Shown here in pieces: positions 8,141 to 15,574 of a stretch of DNA of 40,721 nucleotides. A model generated the notes under the pieces. That model worked only from the letters and a program-made list of their open reading frames with translations, had not been told where the DNA came from and did no database searches. The position numbers were made by a program, and so were the translations under genes. Source of the stretch: Brucella thiophenivorans (GTDB taxonomy: Bacteria; Pseudomonadota; Alphaproteobacteria; Rhizobiales; Rhizobiaceae); NCBI RefSeq assembly GCF_002252445.1, contig NZ_NNRJ01000074.1, positions 1 to 40,721 of the forward strand, in the 5' to 3' direction. The stretch's first letter is position 1. The number at the start of each line of letters is the position of its first letter.

Positions 8141-9282
8141 CAAAACGCCTTCATGCTGATGCACTGATTATCGGCGGCGGTATTGTCGGCGGTTCGGCAG
8201 CGCTGTTCATGCGCAAGGCGGGTCTGTCGGTTATCCTGCTGGATAAAGGCTTTTGCGGTGCGCAGGCAAGCGGCGTCAATTACGGCGGTGTTCGCAGGCA
8301 AGGGCGTGAGCCAGAACAGATTCCTCTTGCACAACGCTCGTTCGATCTATGGGGCCAATTACCGGAACTGATCGGCATTGACGGCGAATATATGCGCAGC
8401 GGCCATCTGAAACTTGCGCGTACGCCTGAGCAGTTTGCCAAGCTGGAAGCCTATGCAGCCAAGGTGAAGCCGCTTGGGCTGGAGCTTGAACTGATCGGCG
8501 GCAATGCGGTGCGTGAACGCTTTCCATGGCTGCCGGGTGATGTGGCCGGTGCTTCGCTTTGTGCGGAAGACGGTAATGCCAACCCGCGTCTGGTGTCGCC
8601 CGCTTTTGCGCGCGCTGCAAAAGCACTGGGTGCAACGGTGCTGGAGAATACGCCGGTTCACGAAGTGCGCTCCACCGGCGATGGTTTTGCCGTACTCGCC
8701 GGTGATGGCGTTGAAATCCACGCGAGCATGGTCTTTAACTGCGCAGGCGCATGGTCGGATAAGTTTGCCGCATCTTTCGGTGAGCAAGTTCCGCTCAAGC
8801 GCATTTATCCCACAATGGTTGTAACTGAGCCGATGCCACAGCGACTGCCAATGAGCCTTGGTGAAGAGGGCGGCGGCTTTTATGGCCGTCAGGTCACGCG
8901 CGGTAATTATGTGATGGGCGGCGGGCGCGGAACACCCCTTGAAAACCCGGATTTCTCGCGGCCTTCAGTCAATGCGGCATCGTCTGTGATGCTGCGTGCG
9001 ATTGAGCTGTTCCCACATCTCAAACATACGCAGGTTATTCGCTTCTGGTCGGGCACCGAAGCGGAAATGCCGGATGATAACCCGGTGATCGGGCCAAGTG
9101 GTCGGGTCAAAAATCTTTATCATGCCTTTGGTTTTAATGGTGCGGGTTTTCAGACCGGACCCGCTGTTGGCGCAGTTCTCTGCGATCTCGCGACCAAAGG
9201 CGAAACAGAAACACCGATCGAAGCCTTTTCGATCAACCGTTTTACTTCAACCAATACCAATCTTAACATGGAAGGGAACTAA
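8137..9282 (+). CDS. FAD-dependent amino-acid/opine oxidase catalytic subunit (DAO family, HcnC/OoxB-like)
   Basis: A 381-residue member of the glycine/D-amino-acid oxidase family. The N-terminal FAD fold reads ADALIIGGGIVGGSAALFMR (residues 5-24). The C-terminal region has FWSGTEAEMPDDNPVIGPS and YHAFGFNGAGFQTGPAVG, which fit the flavin-proximal end of this family. It is the likely site where an amine or imino acid is oxidised, with electrons going to the two iron-sulfur subunits encoded just upstream. The ATGA overlap with the previous gene indicates translational coupling. Similar sets are often labelled hydrogen cyanide synthase; the adjoining polyamine-type transporter makes an opine, betaine or imino-acid substrate more plausible here. 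Confidence 0.85.
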   Translation: MTKRLHADALIIGGGIVGGSAALFMRKAGLSVILLDKGFCGAQASGVNYGGVRRQGREPEQIPLAQRSFDLWGQLPELIGIDGEYMRSGHLKLARTPEQFAKLEAYAAKVKPLGLELELIGGNAVRERFPWLPGDVAGASLCAEDGNANPRLVSPAFARAAKALGATVLENTPVHEVRSTGDGFAVLAGDGVEIHASMVFNCAGAWSDKFAASFGEQVPLKRIYPTMVVTEPMPQRLPMSLGEEGGGFYGRQVTRGNYVMGGGRGTPLENPDFSRPSVNAASSVMLRAIELFPHLKHTQVIRFWSGTEAEMPDDNPVIGPSGRVKNLYHAFGFNGAGFQTGPAVGAVLCDLATKGETETPIEAFSINRFTSTNTNLNMEGN

Positions 9283-9284
9283 AC

Positions 9285-10340
9285 ATGAAAAATCAAAATT
9301 TGCCTGCAATGACGGCTATGGCGCTCGGCCTGTCTGTCGCTTTCGTTTCGACCGCATCGGCTGAAACCAAGACACTTTATATCGGTATGAACGGCGGTAA
9401 TATGGAACGCGCTTACACCGAGCACGTCCTGCCGGAATTCGAAAAAGCCAACAATGCGAAGGTTGTTGTCGTTCCAGGAACTTCCGCTGATATTCTCGCG
9501 AAGGCAACCGCGCAGAAGGACAACCCTCAGATGCACGTCATGCTGCTTGATGACGGCGTGATGGTCCGCGCGATCAATGCTGGTCTTTGCCAGAAAATTT
9601 CTGATGATCCTGTTTTGGCCGACATTCAGCCAGCAGCGCGTCTGAAGGACGACATGGCCATCGGCGTTGATATGGGCATGACCGGTATTGCCTATAACAA
9701 GAAGCTGTTCGACGAAAAGGGCTGGGCTGCACCAACCTCTTGGATGGATTTTGCTGACGAGAAGTTCAACAAGGCTGTTGTATTCCAGTCGGCTTCTGCT
9801 TCGACGTTTGGTCTGCATGCATTCCTGATGTTCAACCGCATTCAGGGCGGTGACGACAAGAACCTCGAACCAGGTTTTGAAAAGTTCCCGGACACCATTG
9901 GCAAGAATGTTCTGGAATTCATTCCATCATCGGCCAAGATTTCGGAAATGGTTCAGACCGGCGAAGCAGCAATCTTTCCGCTGACACCAACCGGCGTCAA
10001 CAACCTGAAGGACAAGGGCATTCCGGTTGAATACGCACAGCCAAAGGAAGGCTCGGTTGTTCTCGCAGTGACCGAATGTGTTCTCGCTGGCAACAACGAA
10101 CCAGAACTGAGCCAGAAGCTCGCCCATTATCTGCTTTCCGCTGATGCGCAGAGCAAGGCGCTTGATCATGGCAACGTGATCCCGTCGAACCAGAAGGCCA
10201 AGGCCGGTACGCCAGAAGCACAGGCGAAGCTTGATGCGTTCAATGGCTACATGAAGACAGCCAACACGCTTGATTGGGATGCCGTCAATGAAGGTCGTCA
10301 GCAGCTCAACAGCCGCTGGAACCGTACAATCGAACAGTAA
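9285..10340 (+). CDS. periplasmic substrate-binding protein, PotD-like (family 1)
   Basis: A 351-residue secreted protein. Residues 1-26 form a signal peptide ending ASA before ETKTLYIG. The body has the family pattern NGGNMERAYTEHVLPEFEKANN and later GMTGIAYNKKLFDEKGW, then PTSWMDFADEKFNKAVVF. It should capture the substrate in the periplasm for the permeases at the head of the operon. It is unusual that the binding-protein gene lies at the far end, after the oxidase genes and two bases after the last one. A strong terminator follows. Confidence 0.88.
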   Translation: MKNQNLPAMTAMALGLSVAFVSTASAETKTLYIGMNGGNMERAYTEHVLPEFEKANNAKVVVVPGTSADILAKATAQKDNPQMHVMLLDDGVMVRAINAGLCQKISDDPVLADIQPAARLKDDMAIGVDMGMTGIAYNKKLFDEKGWAAPTSWMDFADEKFNKAVVFQSASASTFGLHAFLMFNRIQGGDDKNLEPGFEKFPDTIGKNVLEFIPSSAKISEMVQTGEAAIFPLTPTGVNNLKDKGIPVEYAQPKEGSVVLAVTECVLAGNNEPELSQKLAHYLLSADAQSKALDHGNVIPSNQKAKAGTPEAQAKLDAFNGYMKTANTLDWDAVNEGRQQLNSRWNRTIEQ

Positions 10341-10361
10341 GATCGGTCAGTGATTTGAAAG

Positions 10362-10394
10362 AAGCCCGCCCTGAGAAATCAAGGCGGGCTTTTT
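10362..10394. terminator. bidirectional terminator after the ABC/oxidase operon
   Basis: A perfect 9-bp stem AAGCCCGCC / GGCGGGCTT with loop CTGAGAAATCAA is followed by TTTTTG on the plus strand. It sits between convergent genes, so it can also serve the minus-strand MFS gene, although the minus-strand U-run is short. Confidence 0.8.
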
Positions 10395-10395
10395 G

Positions 10396-11592
10396 TTAGG
10401 CTGGTAATCTAGTGTGTTTCTTTCGTGCAGATTGCCACACCAGCGGCACCAGAATGAGCGCAACCGCCGGGAAGATAAGCCAGTTGATCGTCTGCCAGCC
10501 GGATGAATGCAGCAGAGATCCGGCAAAAAAGGATGCACAGGCAACGGTGCCGAAAACGAGAAAGTCGTTCGCACCCTGTGCCTTGCCGCGTTCTTCCGGT
10601 GAATGGCAATCAGCGACCATTGCCGTTGCGCCAATGAAGCCGAAATTCCAGCCGATGCCAAGCAAGATCAGCGAGATCCAGAAATGTGTAAGATCAAGCC
10701 CCGACAATGCAACGATTGCCGATAGCCCAATGATGAAGAGACCGATGGCAGTGACGAGTTCTTTGCCAAAACGGGTAATCAGCAGGCCGGTGAAAAAGCT
10801 TGGCGCAAACATGGCAAGCACATGCCATTGAATGCCCAAAGCTGCGTGATCGATGGAATGGCCGTGACCGACCATCGCAATTGGGGCAGCTGTCATGACA
10901 AAGGTCATCAAACCATAGGAAACGACGCCTGCGGCGACAGCAAGGATATAGCGCGGGCTTCGTAATATTTGCTTCAATGGACGCCCCGTGTTTCCGGTAG
11001 TGGCGGCCTTTGCTGTTTTTGGCGAGCGAAACAGCATCAGCACCGGGATAGCCAGCAGCGCGAGTGCTGCCTGACTGATAAAGCTGCCCGCATAAGGAGC
11101 TGCAGGCAGCGCATCCCGCGTCCATATGACAAGCTGCGGGCCGATAATCGCCGCTATCAGCCCGCCCACCATAACCCATGAAATAGCGCGTGCTTTCAGC
11201 GCTCCAGTTGCCGCATCGGTTGCCGCAAAGCGATAGCTTTGCACGTAAGACGCATAAAAGCCTGCGATAAAAGTGCCAAGGCAGAAAATAAGGAAGGAAC
11301 TTGTGAAGATGCCGAGCGCTGCCACAAGACCCGACGAGATGCCAAAACACGCGCCCAACAGATAGCCGTTGCGGCGCCCGAATGCGCGCATGATGAAGGC
11401 GGCTGGCAGGGTGCCAAGCGCTAAGCCAAGGCTGAACAGGCTGACGGGAAGTGTGACCAGCGCCGGATCAGAAGAAAGCTGCTGACCGACCAGCCCGCCC
11501 AGCGAAATGATAATCGGTGGGCTTGCAGCCCCCAGAGCCTGTGCTGCGGTCAGCACGAAAATATTGCGTCTGGCGATGGTCTGGTCAGTCAT
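10396..11592 (-). CDS. MFS transporter (probable efflux)
   Basis: The 398-residue protein has about 12 hydrophobic segments. Family landmarks include LFSLGLALGTLPAAFIMRAFGRRNGYLLGA after helix 2 (motif A-like) and a second-half counterpart in LLITRFGKELVTAIG. No substrate-specific motif is visible. It lies 48 bp downstream of the ArsR-type repressor gene on the same strand, so it is probably the target of that repressor. An exporter for a metabolite, drug or sulfur compound is possible. Confidence 0.85.
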   Translation of the reverse strand: MTDQTIARRNIFVLTAAQALGAASPPIIISLGGLVGQQLSSDPALVTLPVSLFSLGLALGTLPAAFIMRAFGRRNGYLLGACFGISSGLVAALGIFTSSFLIFCLGTFIAGFYASYVQSYRFAATDAATGALKARAISWVMVGGLIAAIIGPQLVIWTRDALPAAPYAGSFISQAALALLAIPVLMLFRSPKTAKAATTGNTGRPLKQILRSPRYILAVAAGVVSYGLMTFVMTAAPIAMVGHGHSIDHAALGIQWHVLAMFAPSFFTGLLITRFGKELVTAIGLFIIGLSAIVALSGLDLTHFWISLILLGIGWNFGFIGATAMVADCHSPEERGKAQGANDFLVFGTVACASFFAGSLLHSSGWQTINWLIFPAVALILVPLVWQSARKKHTRLPA

Positions 11593-11640
11593 GGTCTGTA
11601 CTTCTTTATAGTCACTTAAGCAGTTGCCTTCAGTCTCCAG

Positions 11641-11967
11641 CTAGCCGCTTGCTGGCATCTGAAAATGTTTGCAAATCACCGCCATCACCTGCTGTGCAAT
11701 ATCGCTTTCCACACGATACCAGATTGTCTGCCCGTCACGTCGTCCGGCAACAATGCCCTCCCGTCGCATCAGAGCCAGATGTTGTGAGACAGTGGAATCC
11801 CGCAGGCCAATTAACTCAGCAAGCTGGCCCACAGACTTCTCACCTCCGTGCAGCCGGCAAAGAATCATAAGCCGGTGATTGTTGGCGATTGATTTTAGGA
11901 ATTCACTTGCCTTGTCGGCCGCGAGGTGGGTTTTTACGCCGGGGTCGATTGGGTCAGTTTTACTCAT
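11641..11967 (-). CDS. ArsR-family repressor, BigR/SqrR-like
   Basis: A 108-residue winged-helix repressor. The core ANNHRLMILCRL...EKSVGQLAELIGLRDSTVSQHLALMRREG...RRDGQTIWYRV is typical of the ArsR branch that includes the persulfide sensors BigR and SqrR. I choose the ATG at 11967 rather than the TTG 36 bases upstream, which would place the palindromic operator inside the gene. Cysteines are at residues 37 and 99. The first aligns with the conserved first Cys of BigR/SqrR; the second is about four residues earlier than in that group. It probably represses itself and the MFS gene. Confidence 0.82.
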   Translation of the reverse strand: MSKTDPIDPGVKTHLAADKASEFLKSIANNHRLMILCRLHGGEKSVGQLAELIGLRDSTVSQHLALMRREGIVAGRRDGQTIWYRVESDIAQQVMAVICKHFQMPASG

Positions 11968-11973
11968 AACTTC

Positions 11974-11997
11974 ATATCTACGAAAATACGAAGATAT
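11974..11997. promoter_or_regulatory. palindromic operator candidate in front of the arsR-type gene
   Basis: A 24-bp inverted repeat, ATATCTaCG - AAAATA - CGaAGATAT (9-bp arms, one mismatch). It lies only 6 bases before the repressor start codon in an AT-rich segment. Position and symmetry suit autoregulation by the ArsR dimer. Binding is inferred. Confidence 0.55.
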
Positions 11998-12142
11998 AGT
12001 CAATATTGCTCGGAAAATTGTTTATCGAGGAATTTTGTTCCGATTCGTAGGTCTGCTATCAACGATGTAGAAAGGGCTTCTGCTTGCCGTCATCATATTG
12101 TAGCCTACGCGCAGTGTTTTTCTGGTTGGGCTTGGAGCTGTC

Positions 12143-12751
12143 GTGCGCATAGCTGTGTTGAGTGTTGTTTTCGTTTTTTTATTTTCGGGCGTGGCCCTCA
12201 CAGAAAAAGCCCATGCAGAAGACGACTGGAAAGCCGTCGAAGTCATAAAACCTTATGCGATTTCAGGTCGCACAGGTCCGCAACTCTATGAATCCATCGG
12301 CGAGCGCGGCCCTAAAGCTGGCAAATCACGCGTGATTGCGCATACGACATTCGTGCTGACATGGGATCGTAAATTCGACACTTCCAACAATGGCTGCACG
12401 ATTGTTTCAGCAAAGCCGAAACTGAAGATTACCTACACGCTGCCCAAACCATCGCAGAAGCTTGCTTCTCCAGTGAAGGAAAACTGGGAGCGGTTTTATG
12501 ACGGCATTTACAAGCATGAACTTGTGCATGGCGAAACCGCCAAGGATATGACGCGTGAAATCGTTCGCACGACAGTTGGGCTTTCCATCCCGGATGATCC
12601 GAAATGTCAGAAAATGCGCCGCGAACTGATCAATCGCATCAATGCGCTGGTTGCTGTTCAGCGTCAGCAGGGCCGTGATTTCGACCGTGTCGAAATGGGG
12701 TCGGGCGGCAATGTCGAACAGCTTATTCTGGCGCTTGTAAACGGTGGTTAA
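12143..12751 (+). CDS. secreted DUF922 protein, putative zinc-dependent protease
   Basis: A 202-residue protein starting at GTG, with a GGAG site about 6 bases upstream. Residues 1-25 form a signal peptide ending AHA before EDDWK. The body carries an HELVH sequence (HExxH zinc-protease type) in IYKHELVHGETAKDM, the hallmark of the DUF922 family. The early part contains a Tyr-rich ISGRTGPQLYESIGERGP segment also seen in that family. It probably acts in the periplasm. It stands alone, flanked by a terminator shared with metE. Function is unproven, and proteolysis is inferred from the motif. Confidence 0.7.
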   Translation: MRIAVLSVVFVFLFSGVALTEKAHAEDDWKAVEVIKPYAISGRTGPQLYESIGERGPKAGKSRVIAHTTFVLTWDRKFDTSNNGCTIVSAKPKLKITYTLPKPSQKLASPVKENWERFYDGIYKHELVHGETAKDMTREIVRTTVGLSIPDDPKCQKMRRELINRINALVAVQRQQGRDFDRVEMGSGGNVEQLILALVNGG

Positions 12752-12786
12752 CCCATGCCGGTTTCCCGGCATGGGCCTCAGTTTTT
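12752..12786. terminator. terminator between DUF922 gene and metE
   Basis: A 10-bp perfect stem CCCATGCCGG / CCGGCATGGG with a TTTC loop begins right after the DUF922 stop codon. It is followed by CCTCAGTTTTT. It lies between convergent genes and can end both. Confidence 0.75.
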
Positions 12787-15115
12787 AAGCCAGTTCATCG
12801 CGCAGTGCTTTTGCTGCTGCCACCATATTGACGAGGGCAGGGCGCACTTCGCCCCATTCGCGGGTTTTCAGGCCACAATCGGGATTGACCCATAACTGTC
12901 CATCGGAAAGCTGCTCGCGGGCAAGTTGCAGGAGATCAGCCATCTCATCCACATTCGGAACGCGCGGCGAATGAATGTCGTAGACGCCCGGCCCGATTTC
13001 GTTGGGATATTTGAACGTCTTGAAGATTTCGAGTAGTTCCATGCGCGACCGCGAGGTTTCAATCGAAATCACATCGGCGTCCATATTTGCGATGGCCGCG
13101 ATGATGTCATTGAATTCCGAATAACACATGTGGGTATGGATCTGCGTTTCATCGGCAACGCCGGTGGAGCAGAGGCGGAAGCTTTCGACGGCCCAGTCAA
13201 GATAATGCGGCCAGTCGGCGCGGCGCAGCGGCAGCCCTTCACGCAATGCGGCCTCATCAATCTGGATCATGGTCGCGCCTGCAACTTCCAGATCATGCAC
13301 TTCGTCGCGAATGGCGAGCGCGATCTGGCGACAGCTTGCCGAGCGTGGAATATCATCGCGAACAAATGACCAGTTGAGGATTGTAACCGGTCCCGTCAAC
13401 ATGCCTTTGACTGGCTTGTCGGTCAGCGATTGTGCATATTTCCACCAAGCAACTGTCATCGGTTCAGGACGCGACACATCGCCGAAAATGATCGGCGGGC
13501 GTACATAGCGCGAGCCGTAGCTCTGCACCCATGCGTGTTTCGTGAATGCAAAGCCCGAAAGCTGTTCCCCGAAATATTGCACCATGTCGTTGCGTTCAAA
13601 CTCGCCATGCACCAGCACATCAAGGCCGATTTCTTCCTGCCAGCGGATTGCGGCTTCAGTCTCACGCTGAATGAAATCTTCATATTGAGCGTTGCTGATT
13701 TCGCCCTTGTTGTGTGCTGCACGCGCTTTGCGCACTTCCGGCGTCTGCGGAAAAGAGCCGATTGTGGTGGTGGGAAAGGCAGGCAGGCCGAGCTTTGCAT
13801 TTTGCAGTTTTTGGCGTTTAGCAAAAACACTCTGGCGGCTTTTCTGCGCCTCTGTGATGTTCGCAATCCGCTGTTTAACGGCTGCATTATGCACGCGTGG
13901 TGATGTCGCGCGTGCGCCGACTGCTTCGCTTGCAGCATTTAGCTCGGCAAGAACAGTGCTTTTGCCAGACGCCAGCGCGCGTCCGATGATGGAAAGCTCG
14001 TCGATCTTCTGCGCCGCGAATGCGAGCCAGCTTTTTAGCTCCCCATCAATGGCTGTTTCAAGCTCAAGATCAATCGGCACATGCAGTAGCGAGCAGGACG
14101 GCGCGATTTCGATTGTCTCAAGCCCGCGCTTGTCGATGACAGGCTGGATACGGTCGATAATCGCGTTCAGATCAGCGCGCCAGATATTGCGCCCGTCGAT
14201 GACGCCGAGCGAAAGCACCTGATCTGCACGCGCTTGGCTTACAATGTCCGCAAGCTGATTGCCCCCACGCACAAGATCAACATGCAGGCCAGCAATTGGC
14301 AGGGCGAGTGCTGTTTCGAGATTGTTGCCAAGCTCTCCGAAATAGCTGGTCGCCAAAATTTTGATCACGCTTGCCGTGCTCAAGCGCTGATAGGCGAGTT
14401 CAAAAGCAGCACGTTCGTTGGGAATGAGGTCAAGAACCAGCGCTGGCTCGTCAATCTGCACCCAGTCGGCTCCGGCTTCTGCCAGTTCCTGCAACAGCGC
14501 TTCGTAAACAGGCAGCAGTTTAGGCAGCAGTGCTATCGGGTTGAAACCTTCGGCGGTCGACTTTGCCAGTTTCAGGAAGGTGACTGGCCCAAGAATGACC
14601 GGGCGCGTGTGGATGCCCAGCGCTTTTGCCTCAAGAAAGTGCTCGACAGGCTTACGTGAGGAAAGCGCAAAACTCTGATCATCGGCAAGTTCTGGCACCA
14701 TGTAGTGATAATTGGTATCAAACCACTTGGTCATCTCAAGCGCTGTCACACCTTCACCCGAATGGTTGCAGCCGCAATCACTGTGCGTTCCGCCTTCATG
14801 TCCACGCGCCATGGCGAAGTAGGTTTGAAGCGACACCTCGCCGCCCGACCAGCCATAGCGCGCAGGGATCGCGCCCACCATCACGGCAGTATCGAGCACA
14901 TGATCGTAAAGCGAGAAATCGTTGGATGGGATTTTTATGATGCCGTGATCGCGTTGTTCGGTCCAGTTGGCGGCGCGCAGGGCACTTGCGATGGTGAGCA
15001 GTTCGGCCTCGGATGACTTGCCCGACCAAAAGGCTTCAAGCGCGAATTTCAGCGCGCGATGACGACCAATGCGCGGCACGCCCAAGGTGGCGGTGGAAAG
15101 TGTAGTTCGTGACAT
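12785..15115 (-). CDS. metE: cobalamin-independent methionine synthase
   Basis: Transfers the methyl group of 5-methyltetrahydropteroyl-triglutamate to homocysteine to make methionine without B12. From the ATG at 15115 the protein has 776 residues (E. coli about 753). The N-terminus TLGVPRIGRHRALKFALE is typical. The zinc and homocysteine ligands are in place: His662, Cys664, Glu686 and Cys747, with exactly the spacing of the E. coli ligands (2, 24 and 85 residues). The open frame continues upstream through the leader, so starts at 15226 or 15292 are formally possible. A cobalamin riboswitch upstream should shut the gene off when B12 is available. Confidence 0.93.
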   Translation of the reverse strand: MSRTTLSTATLGVPRIGRHRALKFALEAFWSGKSSEAELLTIASALRAANWTEQRDHGIIKIPSNDFSLYDHVLDTAVMVGAIPARYGWSGGEVSLQTYFAMARGHEGGTHSDCGCNHSGEGVTALEMTKWFDTNYHYMVPELADDQSFALSSRKPVEHFLEAKALGIHTRPVILGPVTFLKLAKSTAEGFNPIALLPKLLPVYEALLQELAEAGADWVQIDEPALVLDLIPNERAAFELAYQRLSTASVIKILATSYFGELGNNLETALALPIAGLHVDLVRGGNQLADIVSQARADQVLSLGVIDGRNIWRADLNAIIDRIQPVIDKRGLETIEIAPSCSLLHVPIDLELETAIDGELKSWLAFAAQKIDELSIIGRALASGKSTVLAELNAASEAVGARATSPRVHNAAVKQRIANITEAQKSRQSVFAKRQKLQNAKLGLPAFPTTTIGSFPQTPEVRKARAAHNKGEISNAQYEDFIQRETEAAIRWQEEIGLDVLVHGEFERNDMVQYFGEQLSGFAFTKHAWVQSYGSRYVRPPIIFGDVSRPEPMTVAWWKYAQSLTDKPVKGMLTGPVTILNWSFVRDDIPRSASCRQIALAIRDEVHDLEVAGATMIQIDEAALREGLPLRRADWPHYLDWAVESFRLCSTGVADETQIHTHMCYSEFNDIIAAIANMDADVISIETSRSRMELLEIFKTFKYPNEIGPGVYDIHSPRVPNVDEMADLLQLAREQLSDGQLWVNPDCGLKTREWGEVRPALVNMVAAAKALRDELA

Positions 15116-15124
15116 ATCTATAGA

Positions 15125-15144
15125 CCCCGATATAGGCAGCGGGG
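15125..15144 (-). promoter_or_regulatory. possible Shine-Dalgarno-sequestering hairpin before metE
   Basis: On the minus strand CCCCG and CGGGG form a 5-bp stem with a 10-base loop. The GGGG arm is the only good ribosome-binding site for the ATG at 15115. This could be the expression platform of the riboswitch acting on translation. The pairing is short and the regulatory role is inferred. Confidence 0.4.
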
Positions 15145-15226
15145 ATTTGGATGCGCAAAAGAACATAGGCTGAACGCCCGCTTTGCGACATTCCGGGACA
15201 CCCCGCCCGTTGACGTTATCTGTCAT

Positions 15227-15447
15227 GGCAGGTCTCCTGGCTCGCGGGTCAGTGCCTTCAAGATGCGCATTTTTATCCGAAAGTCGTTTCACACTTTTCG
15301 AAATGCGCTCTGATCCGCCTTCCCGGAATTTTCATTCCAGTGGCATGATGGATCAAGGCTCGCCGCTTACAGTTGCGGGGGCAGCACCGGTATTGTTTGA
15401 ACGCACCGGTTTCCCTCTTAGCTTCTGCCGTGAATGGCGGCAGAAGA
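15227..15447 (-). promoter_or_regulatory. cobalamin riboswitch controlling metE
   Basis: Read on the minus strand, the leader shows the diagnostic parts in order. First is an upstream hairpin CTTCTGCCG/CGGCAGAAG. Then come AGAGGGAAACCGGTGCG, CCGGTGCTGCCCCCGCAACTGTAAGCGG, and finally the B12 box GAGCCAGGAGACCTGCC at 15227-15243. It binds adenosylcobalamin-type ligands in known cases and represses B12-independent isozymes such as metE. The part between the core and the B12 box contains a copy of a genomic palindromic repeat. The stretch from 15448 to 15574 upstream is AT-rich and must hold the metE promoter and the divergent protease promoter. Confidence 0.92.
15261..15312 (-). repeat. dispersed palindromic repeat, copy 1 (inside the riboswitch)
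   Basis: On the minus strand this reads GAGCGCATTTCGAAAAGTGTG, then AAACGACTTTCGGATAAAAATGCGCATC. It follows the pattern GAGCGCAT..CGAAAAGTGTGAAACG..TTTCGG..ATGCGC shared with the copies at 17751 and 30287. It folds into a hairpin. This copy has a few extra A/T bases before the closing ATGCGC. Confidence 0.7.
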
Positions 15448-15574
15448 ACCATAACACTTTCAATTTGACCTAAGCGCTTCGCAATGTCAATTAATATAAA
15501 GAAATGTTTATATGTTTAAATCACAATGAGATTGGTTCAGTTCCTGTGTTCACCCTTCGTGTTCGTGGGGTCAC

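Noticed and set aside
10694..11350. 218-codon minus-strand frame inside the MFS gene
   Set aside because: Overlaps the MFS transporter in another frame and is Cys/His/Arg-rich, typical of an out-of-frame reading.
15116..15292. metE start at 15292, giving 59 extra residues
   Set aside because: The first part of this extension is translated from the riboswitch itself, so it cannot be the normal start; only the ATG at 15226 deserves testing.
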